Source of the DNA: QYOJ01 sp043806735
GTDB taxonomy: Bacteria; Bacteroidota; Bacteroidia; Bacteroidales; FEN-979
NCBI GenBank assembly: GCA_043806735.1
Contig: JAZDGR010000023.1
Span: 9,075 to 73,074 of the forward strand
DNA: 64,000 nt
Reading direction: 5' to 3'
The notes below the pieces were generated by a model. The model was not told the DNA's origin, made no database searches, and worked only from the letters and a program-made list of their open reading frames with translations. A program made the position numbers and the translations under genes. Within the stretch, counting starts at the first letter, position 1. Every line of letters starts with the position of its first letter. Positions 44,165 through 53,452 of this stretch are shown one piece after another.

Positions 44165-46596
44165 GAACTACTTTATTCATACTCGTATTTCTTCCTCTTA
44201 CTCTTGCCGGAATTTCTCAGGCTCCGCGGAAAATTGTGCAAGCAGTACCGATCAAGGAAACGATAAAAATTGACGGGGTTCTGGATGAAACGAGCTGGCA
44301 ACTGGCTCCCGTTGCAACCGATTTCATTCAGCAAAGACCTTATAACGGAAAGCCGGCATCCCAAAGGTCGGAAATCAGGTTTATGTATGATAACTCGGGA
44401 TTATATGTCGGGGCTTTATTGTATGATCCCCACCCCGACAGTATACTTACTCAACTGGGCCTGAGAGATTCCGACGAATTGAATGCCGACTTTTTTACGT
44501 TGATGCTGAGTCCCTATGATGATGGCCTGAACGCCTTTGCATTCCGGGTTTATGCGTCGGATGTTCAGACGGATTATACGGTTTCGAGCGAATCTGATTT
44601 CCAGATGGATGTGAGTTGGAATGCGGTGTGGCAAAGCAACGCAAGAAGTAACGAACTGGGTTGGGTGGTCGAGATGAAGATCCCTTATTCAGCATTGAGG
44701 TTCCCTGAAACAGAGGTTCAGACGTGGGGTATGAATTGTCAAAGGGATGTAAGGCGGACGCGTGAGTTATCTTCCTGGAATTTCATTGATGCCGCGGTTA
44801 AGGGAATTATTAACCAGTCGGGGATTCTGACCGGAATAGAGGGGATCAAACCTCCATTACGGCTTTCTGTCACTCCATATCTTTCCGGCTATGTGGAAAA
44901 AAATCCCGATTACAAAGAGTGGCAGTTTTCCTATAACTACGGCGCCGACCTGAAATACGGAATCAACCAGAGCTTCACTCTGGACATGACCCTGATCCCC
45001 GATTTCGGGCAGGTACCGTCAGACGACAAGGTGTATAATTTCTCGCCGTTTGAAATCCGCTATGATGAACAGCGACAGTTTTTTACCGAAAGCGTTGAAT
45101 TGTTTGACAAAGGGGGGATTTTTTATTCCCGGAGGGTGGGTAGTACACCGGAAGGATATGGGGAGGTCTATGAACAGCTTGACAGCAATGAGGTTGTCAA
45201 AGAAAATCCAATGCAAACCAAGTTGATCAACGCGACAAAGGTTTCGGGCCGGACCAGCAAAGGACTTGGGATCGGAGTTTTCAACGGGATGTCGGCAAAT
45301 ACCTGGGCAACGATTGAGGACACTGTAACCGGTGAGAAACGGCGCTTTCTAACCCAGGGGTTTACCAACTACAATATGTTCGTATTTGATCAGGCGCTTA
45401 AAAACAACTCCTTCTTTTCCGTTCTTAACACGAACCTGTACCGTACTGACGTCGGGTATTGTGCCAATGTGTCGGGGATCGACTTCAGGTTTGCCAATAA
45501 AGCCTATACCCATTCGGCAACCGGTAATCTCTTTATCAGTCAACTATATAACGCTCATGGATCTCCTGATGTGGGATACCATTACCAGTGGGAGGCAGGA
45601 AAGATCAGTGGGAATTTCCGGTATTTATGGGTTCAGATCCTGGAGAATGATACCTATGACCCCAATGCCCTGGGATTTGATCCCCAGAACAACCGGTTCA
45701 CAAACGTCCTGAACCTGGAATACAACATCTATGAACCTTTCTGGAAAGTGCTGGATTGGTACAATTGGGTAACCTTCGTCTATTCTACCCTGTATACAGG
45801 ACTCAACTTCACCTCCTTTGAGATTGAAGCAGAAACCCGCACGACTACTCAGAAATACCTGACGCTGGGGAGTGGTTTTGAAATCAAACCCGACGGATAC
45901 GATTATTACGAACCCCGGGTGGAAGGCTGGAAGTACTGCACTCCGGGATATGCTGGAATTGGCCTATTTGTATCAACTGACTACCGGAAGAAATTGGCTC
46001 TTGACGTCAACCTGTCCTATGCCTATTCAGCCCGCTACCTTACTTCTTATTTTGAGTTGGAATTGGAGCCGAGGTACCGTCCAAATGACAGATTGCTTTT
46101 TATCTATTCATTCTACATGGACCGGTTGAACAACGATGCCGGTTACGTGTTCGATTCGCTGAATGCCTCGCAACAGGAGGTGATCCTTTTTGGCCGCCGC
46201 GACATCCAGACCATCACAAATGTGCTGGAAGCGAATTACATGCTCCGCAGCAATATGAGCCTGAATCTGCGGGTTCGTCAATATTGGGTTTGGGCTCATT
46301 ACCTCTCCTTTTATACCCTTCAGCCGGATGGTTTCTTACATCCTGCAAATTACAACGGAAACCAGGACGTTGATTTCAATCTGTTCAACATCGATCTCGG
46401 ATTTATCTGGAATTTTGCTCCCGGAAGCCAGTTATCCTTCCTCTGGAAAAATGCGGTCAACACCTTTGACGACATCATAGATTACAGTTTCTTCCGGAAC
46501 CTTGATAAAACCCTCAGCTCCCCGGCTGCGAACAGTTTCTCCATCCGGGTACTCTATTATATAGATGCGATGTATTTTAAGAAGAAAGTAAAATAA
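44161..46596 (+). CDS. DUF5916 outer-membrane protein with carbohydrate-binding (CBM9-like) domain
   Basis: The GTG start overlaps the macrodomain stop. The 811-residue protein has a signal peptide (MRTTLFILVFLPLTLAGISQ), a CBM9-like domain (IDGVLDETSWQLAPVATDFIQQRPYNGKPASQRSEIRFMYDNSGLYVGALLYD) and the DUF5916 region (NQSFTLDMTLIPDFGQVPSDDKVYNFSPFEIRYDEQRQFFTESVELF), ending in a beta-barrel-like C-terminus (RVLYYIDAMYF). It probably sits in the outer membrane; its substrate is unknown. Confidence 0.88.
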   Translation: MRTTLFILVFLPLTLAGISQAPRKIVQAVPIKETIKIDGVLDETSWQLAPVATDFIQQRPYNGKPASQRSEIRFMYDNSGLYVGALLYDPHPDSILTQLGLRDSDELNADFFTLMLSPYDDGLNAFAFRVYASDVQTDYTVSSESDFQMDVSWNAVWQSNARSNELGWVVEMKIPYSALRFPETEVQTWGMNCQRDVRRTRELSSWNFIDAAVKGIINQSGILTGIEGIKPPLRLSVTPYLSGYVEKNPDYKEWQFSYNYGADLKYGINQSFTLDMTLIPDFGQVPSDDKVYNFSPFEIRYDEQRQFFTESVELFDKGGIFYSRRVGSTPEGYGEVYEQLDSNEVVKENPMQTKLINATKVSGRTSKGLGIGVFNGMSANTWATIEDTVTGEKRRFLTQGFTNYNMFVFDQALKNNSFFSVLNTNLYRTDVGYCANVSGIDFRFANKAYTHSATGNLFISQLYNAHGSPDVGYHYQWEAGKISGNFRYLWVQILENDTYDPNALGFDPQNNRFTNVLNLEYNIYEPFWKVLDWYNWVTFVYSTLYTGLNFTSFEIEAETRTTTQKYLTLGSGFEIKPDGYDYYEPRVEGWKYCTPGYAGIGLFVSTDYRKKLALDVNLSYAYSARYLTSYFELELEPRYRPNDRLLFIYSFYMDRLNNDAGYVFDSLNASQQEVILFGRRDIQTITNVLEANYMLRSNMSLNLRVRQYWVWAHYLSFYTLQPDGFLHPANYNGNQDVDFNLFNIDLGFIWNFAPGSQLSFLWKNAVNTFDDIIDYSFFRNLDKTLSSPAANSFSIRVLYYIDAMYFKKKVK

Positions 46597-46650
46597 CAAG
46601 CAACCCTATAGCGTTTTTCATGTTTAACTATACAAAGTATTAAGGACATT

Positions 46651-48363
46651 ATGAAAAATTATACACTCCCACTTTTTTTAGCCATTTGTTTTGTGGTGTT
46701 CAGTCCGGTTCTCACCAGCGCCCAACATGATAATAATCAACCTAACCGAAAGGTAATTATGCATCAGGAGGTACCTGATGACCCTTACCTGCCATATAGT
46801 TCTGCAGAATCCAACACTTCTCCTGCACAATTCCATAAAAGCGCAATTTTTACCATGACCCAGGTAAATGTGAACGCAAACGGAGAAAATATTATCGGAG
46901 ATGCGGCAAACGAACCTTCTATTGCCCTGGATCCCACAAACCCCGACAAGATGGTCATCGGCTGGCGTCAATTTGACAATGTGAACAGTAATTTCAGGCA
47001 GGCCGGTTACGGATATACGTCCGACGGCGGACAAACATGGACTTTTCCCGGTGTCATCGAGCCCGGTATTTTCCGTTCCGACCCCGTGCTGGATTATGAT
47101 TCGGAGGGAATCTTTTATTATAACAGTCTGACCTCTCAAAGCTCGGTTTACTCATGTAATGTGTTTAGAAGCACTGATGGGGGCGCAGGATGGGATGCAG
47201 GGATTTATGCGCACGGTGGGGATAAGCAATGGATGACCCTCGACCGGAGCGGCGGAGTGGGTGCAGGTAACATTTACTCATTCTGGACAATGTATTACAG
47301 TTCCTGCCTCCCCGGGGCATTTACCCGGTCAACAAACGGAGGTAACAGCTATGAACCCTGCGTGATGGTAGACGGGAATCCTTACTGGGGAACTATGACA
47401 GTAAACAATGACGGGGAATTATATATTGCAGGTGCTGGAGAATGGGGAGGAATTGTAGTGGCAAAATCCTCTTCTGCCCAGGTTCCGGGGGGCACAGTTG
47501 ACTGGGATTTTTCCACCGAAGTCGATATGGATGGCTCCCTCGGAGGATGGTCGCCGGTGAATCCGGAAGGATTGCTTGGCCAGGCCAATGTGGATGTGGA
47601 CCGTTCGACGGGGGCGGGACAGGGGAATGTATATGTACTCGCCACTGTAGAGCGATATTCGAACGGAGATCCGGCTGATGTCATGTTTGCCGGGAGTACG
47701 GATGGCGGGCTCACCTGGAGTTCCCCTGTCAGGATCAACGACGATCCGGGTACGAACGACTACCAGTGGTTCGGCACTATGTCTGTGGCTCCGAACGGCC
47801 GGATTGATGTGGTCTGGCTCGATACCCGTGAAGCTCCTTCAGGCACTTACCTTTCTGCTTTGTACTACTCTTATTCCGATGACCAGGGGGAAACCTGGTC
47901 GGTCAATGAAAAACTATCCGACTTGTTCGACCCACATTCAGGCTGGCCACAGCAACAGAAAATGGGGGATTATTTCGATATGGAATCGGATGAAACGGGA
48001 GCACGTCTCGCCTGGGCCAACACATTAAACGGGGAACAGGATGTTTATTACAGTTATATTATACCCCAATATACCGGCATCGACAACGACCCGAATTATC
48101 AGGACTTGCTGTCACTTGCCTGTTTCCCTAATCCCTGCCATGGTCAAACAACCATCAGGTATATCATTCCAGTGTCCAGTTTCGTCAAGCTTGATATCTG
48201 TAGCATCTATGGCAAAGAGGTCCGGCCCCTCGTCAATGAAGTCCAGCAACCGGGCTTGTATTCCGTGGATTATTCCACCGGTACACTTCCGGCAGGTTAC
48301 TACTATTGCCGGTTAACTGCCGGATCAAACGTAATAACCACCGGGCTTGTGGTGATAAAGTAA
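46651..48363 (+). CDS. Secreted Asp-box (sialidase-like) propeller with type A T9SS sorting domain
   Basis: A 570-residue exported protein with a signal peptide (to about TSAQ), a beta-propeller carrying about five Asp-box-like motifs (TSDGGQTW, STDGGAGW, STNGGNSY, STDGGLTW, SDDQGETW) and a C-terminal T9SS type A domain (CFPNPCHGQTTIRYIIP through PAGYYYCRLTAGSNVITTGLVVIK). Sialidase catalytic residues (arginine triad, FRIP motif) are not evident, so a glycan-binding or other hydrolase role is possible. Confidence 0.85.
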   Translation: MKNYTLPLFLAICFVVFSPVLTSAQHDNNQPNRKVIMHQEVPDDPYLPYSSAESNTSPAQFHKSAIFTMTQVNVNANGENIIGDAANEPSIALDPTNPDKMVIGWRQFDNVNSNFRQAGYGYTSDGGQTWTFPGVIEPGIFRSDPVLDYDSEGIFYYNSLTSQSSVYSCNVFRSTDGGAGWDAGIYAHGGDKQWMTLDRSGGVGAGNIYSFWTMYYSSCLPGAFTRSTNGGNSYEPCVMVDGNPYWGTMTVNNDGELYIAGAGEWGGIVVAKSSSAQVPGGTVDWDFSTEVDMDGSLGGWSPVNPEGLLGQANVDVDRSTGAGQGNVYVLATVERYSNGDPADVMFAGSTDGGLTWSSPVRINDDPGTNDYQWFGTMSVAPNGRIDVVWLDTREAPSGTYLSALYYSYSDDQGETWSVNEKLSDLFDPHSGWPQQQKMGDYFDMESDETGARLAWANTLNGEQDVYYSYIIPQYTGIDNDPNYQDLLSLACFPNPCHGQTTIRYIIPVSSFVKLDICSIYGKEVRPLVNEVQQPGLYSVDYSTGTLPAGYYYCRLTAGSNVITTGLVVIK

Positions 48364-48370
48364 ATTGCGC

Positions 48371-48423
48371 ATGAATTGTCATGTATTGCCATTTATTGCC
48401 ATATATTGCCATGAATTGCCATC
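48371..48423 (+). repeat. Tandem array, 10-nt period, five units
   Basis: Units: atgaattgtc, atgtattgcc, atttattgcc, atatattgcc, atgaattgcc, plus a partial sixth. It starts 7 nt after the stop of the propeller gene. The only array with a 10-nt period. Confidence 0.85.
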
Positions 48424-48433
48424 AATCTTTAAA

Positions 48434-48496
48434 CGTCCCTCGTCCTACGTCTCACGTCCTTCGTCCCTCGTCCTACGTCTCAGGTCTCACGCTTAG
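48434..48496 (+). repeat. Tandem array, 7-nt period, nine units
   Basis: Units: cgtccct, cgtccta, cgtctca, cgtcctt, cgtccct, cgtccta, cgtctca, ggtctca, cgcttag. It contains the stop codon of the convergent ABC-F gene. The reverse-complement unit type (acg plus four) recurs at 56130. Confidence 0.9.
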
Positions 48497-50341
48497 CTCT
48501 AACCATCGGTCTCCCTTAGTATCCAATTCCTGCAAAACTGCTGCAAAGCGGTTGGATCTTTCCTGTAATTCCTCCGGAGTGAGTGCGCCGGAATGAAGTG
48601 CTGCTTCTATGGTCGCCTTTTCGGCTTCCAACTCCCCGATTTCCCGCTCCAGGGTTTCCAGTTCCTGCTTCTCTTTGAACGTCATTTTTTTCGGATCTAC
48701 GGGTTTGTTTAACGGTTTCGCAGGCGCGGATGGCTTTTCAGCTGCTTTTACCTGTCGCTTCCGACGTTCGCTATAATCCCGGTACTGGGTATAGTTCCCC
48801 GGAAAATCTTTGACCACCCCATTTCCTTCAAAGACAAACAGATGATCCACGATCTTGTCGAGGAAATACCGGTCGTGTGTGACCACGAGTACGCATCCGT
48901 TGAACGATTCGAGGTACTCCTCAAGGACGTTGAGTGTGAGGATGTCGAGGTCGTTGGTAGGTTCATCGAGAATGAGGAAGTTCGGACTATGCATCAGTAC
49001 CGTGACGAGATAGAGGCGCCGCTTCTCCCCGCCGCTGAGTTTGTATACCGGCTGATGATGAACCGGATAGGGAAACAGAAAGTAGTTCAGGAATGCTGCG
49101 GCTGAGATGGTATCGCCGTTACCCAGTTTTACCACATCGGCGATCTCCCGTACTACATCGATCACCTTGGTATCGGGATTGAAAGAGATCCCTTTCTGGT
49201 TGTAATAGCCAAACCGAATGGTCTCCCCTTTTTTTACAGATCCCCTTGCCGGCCGGAGTTTTCCGGTGATGATGTCGAGAAAAGTCGATTTGCCGGTTCC
49301 GTTATTCCCGATGATGCCGATTTTCTCATTCCGTTTGAAGGTGAAAGTAAATCCCTTCAGGATGGGCAAGTCGTCCCAGGAAAAAGATACATCGTTGACT
49401 TCGAGGATCTTTTTTCCCATCCTGCTACCCTCAATATGGATCTTCATCCGTTCATCCGGTGTTTTCCTTCCGGCGGTCTCCTTCAGCCCGTAAAAACTAT
49501 CGATCCGGGCTTTTGCTTTGGTGGTGCGGGCTTTGGGCATCCTGCGCATCCACTCCTGTTCCTTTCGCAGCAGGTTCTTGGCTTTTTCGGTCTCCTTAGT
49601 CAGGATATCTAATCTTTCAGGCTGCTTTTCGAGGAAGTAAGAGTAACCTCCCCGGTAGCGATGGATGCCGGTGTGGTCCAACTCTAAAATTTCGTTGCAC
49701 ACCCGGTCGAGAAAATACCGGTCGTGTGTGACCATGATAAAGGTGATCTTCCGATTTGAAAGGTGTTCCTCGAGCCATTCAATCATTTCGACATCCAGGT
49801 GGTTGGTGGGTTCATCGAGGATCATGAAGTCGGGTTCCGTAATAAGCACCTTGGCCAGTGAGATCCGCTTTTTCTGCCCGCCCGAGAGTTCTCCAATCTG
49901 TTTCTCCAGTTCCGGGATCTGAAGCCGGGAAAGGATCTGTTTGATTCGGGTTTCATATTCCCAGCCGTTGAGGGCATCCATCCGTTCGATGGCCTGGTGG
50001 ATTTCGGTTTTATCCTCCCCGCGAACTGCCTGCTCGTACCGGTAAATCGCAGACAGCACTTCGTTGGAGGTGATATAGACTTCATTGAAGACCGTATGGG
50101 AGGGGGTCAGGTCGGGTTCCTGTTTCAGGTATCCAAGCGAGGCCTTGTTGAAAAGTGTCACACTTCCGGCATCGGTGGGTTCAAGTCCGGCTATGATGTT
50201 CAGCAGACTGGTTTTTCCGGCGCCATTACGGGCGATCAGAGCTACTTTCTGAAACTGGCTGATCACAAAGGAGATATCCTCGAAGAGCACGTTGTCTCCG
50301 TAACTACGGGAAAGGTGTTCGACGGTGAGAATGGTGGACAT
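48473..50341 (-). CDS. ABC-F family ATPase (ribosome-associated)
   Basis: Starting at ATG 50341 the 622-residue soluble protein has two ABC domains. The first has Walker A RNGAGKT, signature LSGGQKKR and Walker B LITEPDFMILDEPTNHLD. The second has GNNGTGKST, LSGGEKRR and LILDEPTNDLD. A charged linker joins them, and a C-terminal coiled coil follows (FKEKQELETLEREIGELEAEKATIEAAL). ABC-F proteins act on the ribosome, in translation or antibiotic protection. The final residues (SVRPET) are encoded by a 7-nt array. Confidence 0.94.
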   Translation of the reverse strand: MSTILTVEHLSRSYGDNVLFEDISFVISQFQKVALIARNGAGKTSLLNIIAGLEPTDAGSVTLFNKASLGYLKQEPDLTPSHTVFNEVYITSNEVLSAIYRYEQAVRGEDKTEIHQAIERMDALNGWEYETRIKQILSRLQIPELEKQIGELSGGQKKRISLAKVLITEPDFMILDEPTNHLDVEMIEWLEEHLSNRKITFIMVTHDRYFLDRVCNEILELDHTGIHRYRGGYSYFLEKQPERLDILTKETEKAKNLLRKEQEWMRRMPKARTTKAKARIDSFYGLKETAGRKTPDERMKIHIEGSRMGKKILEVNDVSFSWDDLPILKGFTFTFKRNEKIGIIGNNGTGKSTFLDIITGKLRPARGSVKKGETIRFGYYNQKGISFNPDTKVIDVVREIADVVKLGNGDTISAAAFLNYFLFPYPVHHQPVYKLSGGEKRRLYLVTVLMHSPNFLILDEPTNDLDILTLNVLEEYLESFNGCVLVVTHDRYFLDKIVDHLFVFEGNGVVKDFPGNYTQYRDYSERRKRQVKAAEKPSAPAKPLNKPVDPKKMTFKEKQELETLEREIGELEAEKATIEAALHSGALTPEELQERSNRFAAVLQELDTKGDRWLELSVRPET

Positions 50342-50362
50342 GCAGGCGGTTATTGACGCCGG

Positions 50363-50370
50363 CAAAGATA
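50363..50370 (-). promoter_or_regulatory. -7 box (TATCTTTG, minus strand) of the ABC-F gene
   Basis: An exact TAnnTTTG 21 nt upstream of the chosen ATG at 50341; it argues against the longer start at 50365. Confidence 0.55.
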
Positions 50371-50479
50371 AGTTGTTTTAATATTGTGAATAAGTACTTT
50401 GGTAATTGTACATGGCAAATAAAGAAAATTAGTTATTTTGCAGCCTGTTTTAAACAAACTGAAATAGATGCACAATCAT

Positions 50480-52216
50480 ATGAAAAATCAAACGCCCCTG
50501 GCGGTGATCTTTTTGGTATTTTTCGGATCATCCGTCTTTTGCCAAACAGCTTCGCTCCCTACTGTAACAGCTAATCCGGGAGAAAACGTAACGCTGCCCA
50601 TTACCGTTACGAACTTTATAAATATTGGCGCGATTACTCTGTATATCCAGTTTGATCCAGCCGTCCTGACGTTTATCACGTTGACAGGACAGCCTTCAGG
50701 GACTCTGGCGGGCATTATTGGGGGCAACATCCTGAGCATAGCTTGGTCGGACCTCACGCCTCTGACGATCAGCAGCGGAACCCTGATGAACCTGGTATTT
50801 ACATACAACGGCCCGGGAACCAGCCCATTGACGTTTCTTCCGGGTTGTGAGGTCGCTCAGATGGTGGGAATTATTCCGATCCCGATAGTAGTAGCGTACA
50901 CCAATGGACTGGTCTCACCCAATCTGTCAAATCCTACCAAAGCCACCCTGCTTGCACCCTGTGCAATCACCGGCACAGCGGTTTCCGTTCCCATAAAATA
51001 CGAAGGGTTTGGCAGTAATGTGGGATCGATAACCCAGAAGATCCAGTATGATCCTGCAAAACTTACTTATACCAGTGTTACGATGACAGGCAACCTGGCA
51101 GGCGGAAGCGCTAACGCCAGTGGGGGTATCATCACCATTGCATGGTCTAATCCATCCGGCGCTTCAATCAATTACCCCGGTAACCAGTTTATCCTGAATT
51201 TTATCTACACCGGAACCACAGCCACCAACCTGATCTTTTATCCCGGGTGCCTCATTACAACCAATGCGACAGTCAACATACCGGTTAGTTATTTCGACGG
51301 GACCATAACCCCCTCTCTGGTTCCTTCCCCTCCTGTAGTGACAGTCGTAGATGGTTGTGGAAGTTCCGTACTCACAGCCAGCGGAGTTCCAGGCGCTTCC
51401 TTTGCCTGGAGTACGGGGGCTACCACCGCCTCCATCACAGTTTACACACCCGGGGCTTACACCGTTACTCAATCCCTGGGCGGTTGTACCAGTCCTTCGG
51501 GAACAGGCACGGCTGCACCAATCATTGTTCCGGCTCCAACCGTGTCAGTCGCGAACAACTTTGGATATTCCATCCTGACGGCCGGTGGATATACCGGGAG
51601 CCTTTTATGGAGTACAGGAGCCTCTACTGCTTCCATTACCGTAACTACTGCCGGCACCTACACGGTAACACAAACCGTGAGTGGTTGCACGAGTCCGCCA
51701 GGCAGTGGTACCGCAGCTCCTATCACGGGCTATAACGTTTCGGGACAGGTAAAGTATGACAACACGCCAGGAACTCCGCTAAACGGTGTCAATGTTGAGT
51801 TAAAGAACCCTGCAACAGGCGCAACGATTGCCACTGCAACGACTGCCCCGGGTGGTTCCGGTCAACAAGGATTTTACTCCTTCGACAACCTGGCGCCAGG
51901 AAGTTACCGGTTAGCAGCCAATTACAACGGCACCTGGGGAGGTAACAATGCCACCGATGCTTTAGACGTTCAGTTGAACCTTGTCGGAATGTGGCCGTTG
52001 TATTTTCTAAAAGCTATCGTGGCAGATGTGAGTGCAAGTGGAACTATTACTTCGCTGGATGCTCTTTTAATCAAACAACGGGTGGTTGCAATCATCACAT
52101 CGTATCCTGCAGGTGACTGGAAATTTACTGATACGACGTTTACTGTTTCTACGAATGCCAGTATTTTATTGAAAGCTCTCTGTACGGGTGATGTAAATGG
52201 GTCCCATATCCCTTAG
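50480..52216 (+). CDS. Secreted cohesin/dockerin-like modular protein
   Basis: The 578-residue protein (or 582 from ATG 50468) has a signal peptide (LAVIFLVFFGSSVFCQ), two cohesin-like domains (about 20-150 and 155-285; GAITLYIQFDPAVLTFITL and GSITQKIQYDPAKLTYTSV), two near-identical Ig-like repeats (SGVPGASFAWSTGATTASITV..., TAGGYTGSLLWSTGASTASITV...), a Cna-B/SdrB-like domain (GQVKYDNTPGTPLNGVNVELKNPATG) and a dockerin-like repeat (VADVSASGTITSLDALLIKQRVV). The end is abrupt at CTGDVNGSHIP: the second dockerin-like loop is cut and no T9SS tail is present. It is likely truncated at the 3' end. The role is presumed to be surface assembly or adhesion. Confidence 0.72.
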   Translation: MKNQTPLAVIFLVFFGSSVFCQTASLPTVTANPGENVTLPITVTNFINIGAITLYIQFDPAVLTFITLTGQPSGTLAGIIGGNILSIAWSDLTPLTISSGTLMNLVFTYNGPGTSPLTFLPGCEVAQMVGIIPIPIVVAYTNGLVSPNLSNPTKATLLAPCAITGTAVSVPIKYEGFGSNVGSITQKIQYDPAKLTYTSVTMTGNLAGGSANASGGIITIAWSNPSGASINYPGNQFILNFIYTGTTATNLIFYPGCLITTNATVNIPVSYFDGTITPSLVPSPPVVTVVDGCGSSVLTASGVPGASFAWSTGATTASITVYTPGAYTVTQSLGGCTSPSGTGTAAPIIVPAPTVSVANNFGYSILTAGGYTGSLLWSTGASTASITVTTAGTYTVTQTVSGCTSPPGSGTAAPITGYNVSGQVKYDNTPGTPLNGVNVELKNPATGATIATATTAPGGSGQQGFYSFDNLAPGSYRLAANYNGTWGGNNATDALDVQLNLVGMWPLYFLKAIVADVSASGTITSLDALLIKQRVVAIITSYPAGDWKFTDTTFTVSTNASILLKALCTGDVNGSHIP

Positions 52217-52251
52217 ACTTTATTGATCCAAAGAAACCGTGGATAACAAAA

Positions 52252-52287
52252 GCCCCTCCCTAGCGGGGGCGGGATTGGGGAGGGGTG
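52252..52287. repeat. GC-rich palindromic (REP-like) element next to the tRNA
   Basis: CCCCTCCC and GGGGAGGGG arms surround a GC-rich centre (tagcgggggcgggatt). It is similar in composition to the element at 315 in dnaE. It abuts the 3' end of tRNA-Gly and may also act as its terminator. Confidence 0.55.
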
Positions 52288-52360
52288 AGCGGAAAACGGG
52301 AGTCGAACCCGCGACCCTCAGCTTGGGAAGCTGATGCTCTACCAACTGAGCTACTTCCGC
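52288..52360 (-). tRNA. tRNA-Gly (anticodon CCC)
   Basis: The minus strand folds into a full cloverleaf: acceptor GCGGAAG with TTTCCGC (the last pair is G-T), D-arm GCTC...GAGC, anticodon stem TCAGC/GCTGA with loop TTCCCAA (anticodon CCC), T-arm GCGGG TTCGACT CCCGT and discriminator T. CCA is not encoded; the CCA-adding-type enzyme at 59159 could supply it. Confidence 0.95.
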
Positions 52361-52400
52361 GATTCGGCTGCAAAATTACACAATTTCATTTCCAGTATTT

Positions 52401-52408
52401 TATCTTTG
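52401..52408 (+). promoter_or_regulatory. -7 box (TATCTTTG) of the methyltransferase gene
   Basis: An exact TAnnTTTG 16 nt before the ATG at 52425. Confidence 0.5.
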
Positions 52409-52424
52409 TAATAAAAAACAGCCT

Positions 52425-52988
52425 ATGCCGCTTCCTAACCTGGTTATCCTCCTGTCGTTTACAGTTCTTGGAGTTGCTATGTTCGTTCTCGGCGCCCGGT
52501 ACCGGGGCCAGAGAATCAAATTCTGGGGAAAACCTACTATCGAAAACGTATATTTTGTCACGGGAAAAGTCAGCCTGTTCTCTTCCTGGGGGCTTTTGCT
52601 GTTGAAGTCGATCCTCACCCGGTGGAACTGGAATCAGGTGCCTGAAGGAGTTGCCTGGTTTGCAGCGCTGCTGAGTTGCCTCGGAACAGGGATCATGATT
52701 GTATCCTTTTACGATCTGGGAGCTTCCGTGCGGGTCGGACTTCCTGAAACGGTTACAAACCTGCAGACAAAAGGCATCTACCGGATCAGCCGGAATCCCA
52801 TGTACCTGGGAGTATTCCTGGTCTGTATCGCTTCCTCCACCTTCTTTCCAAACCCGGTCAACCTTGGTTTGGCGTTGTACGGTATGATCATTCATCATCG
52901 CATCATCCTGGGGGAAGAAAAGTTCCTTGAGGAACGGTTTGGCCCCGAATGGCAGCGATATAAAGAACGGGTGCGCAGATACGTATAA
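52425..52988 (+). CDS. Isoprenylcysteine carboxyl methyltransferase (ICMT/PEMT)-like membrane protein
   Basis: The 187-residue protein has about five membrane helices and the conserved C-terminal SAM-binding region LQTKGIYRISRNPMYLGVFLV and EEKFLEERFGPEWQRYKERVRRYV. Bacterial members methylate lipids or small molecules; the substrate here is unknown. Confidence 0.82.
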   Translation: MPLPNLVILLSFTVLGVAMFVLGARYRGQRIKFWGKPTIENVYFVTGKVSLFSSWGLLLLKSILTRWNWNQVPEGVAWFAALLSCLGTGIMIVSFYDLGASVRVGLPETVTNLQTKGIYRISRNPMYLGVFLVCIASSTFFPNPVNLGLALYGMIIHHRIILGEEKFLEERFGPEWQRYKERVRRYV

Positions 52989-52990
52989 TA

Positions 52991-53011
52991 CAAGCGTCAA
53001 GTTTCAAGGAA
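52991..53011 (+). repeat. Tandem array, 7-nt period, three units
   Basis: Units: caagcgt, caagttt, caaggaa. It starts 3 nt after the stop of the methyltransferase gene. Short, so less certain. Confidence 0.5.
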
Positions 53012-53062
53012 TTCAATATTTGTTCGTATTTTCACATCTTTATATCACAAAAATCGCGTGGG

Positions 53063-53452
53063 ATGGATTTCTCTGATAAAACAATTCTGGTTGTGGATGA
53101 CGACAAGGATTTTTGCTTCCTGATCCGTATGATGTTTAAGAAAACTAGGGCAAAACTAGTGTTTGCCTATGACGGGAAGGAGGCTATCCGGATCATCCGG
53201 AATTCCTTCCCTTCGGAACCGGTATCCGTGGTCCTTCTCGACATCCAGATGCCCAGAATTAGCGGGTATACGGTCATTGAAACATTGAAGGAACTACAAC
53301 CTGATCTCCCGGTTCTTGCACTCACTGCCTTTGGTATGACAGGAGAACGGGAGAAGTGCCTGAAACTAGGTTTTGACGAATATCTCGCGAAGCCTTTTGA
53401 AGAACAGGATCTTTTTACCATTATCCGTCGATTAACGAACAAGCGTCTATGA
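53063..53452 (+). CDS. Single-domain response regulator
   Basis: A 129-residue CheY-like receiver: acidic pocket VVDDDKD, phospho-acceptor D60 in VVLLDIQMP, threonine in LALTAFG and lysine in LAKPF. It has no output domain. It overlaps the start of the hybrid kinase by 4 nt (ATGA), so the two are probably translationally coupled and act together. Confidence 0.92.
   Translation: MDFSDKTILVVDDDKDFCFLIRMMFKKTRAKLVFAYDGKEAIRIIRNSFPSEPVSVVLLDIQMPRISGYTVIETLKELQPDLPVLALTAFGMTGEREKCLKLGFDEYLAKPFEEQDLFTIIRRLTNKRL

Noticed and set aside
46651..52216. Propeller and cohesin-like genes as a polysaccharide utilisation locus
   Set aside because: No SusC/SusD pair or glycoside hydrolase with catalytic motifs is present.
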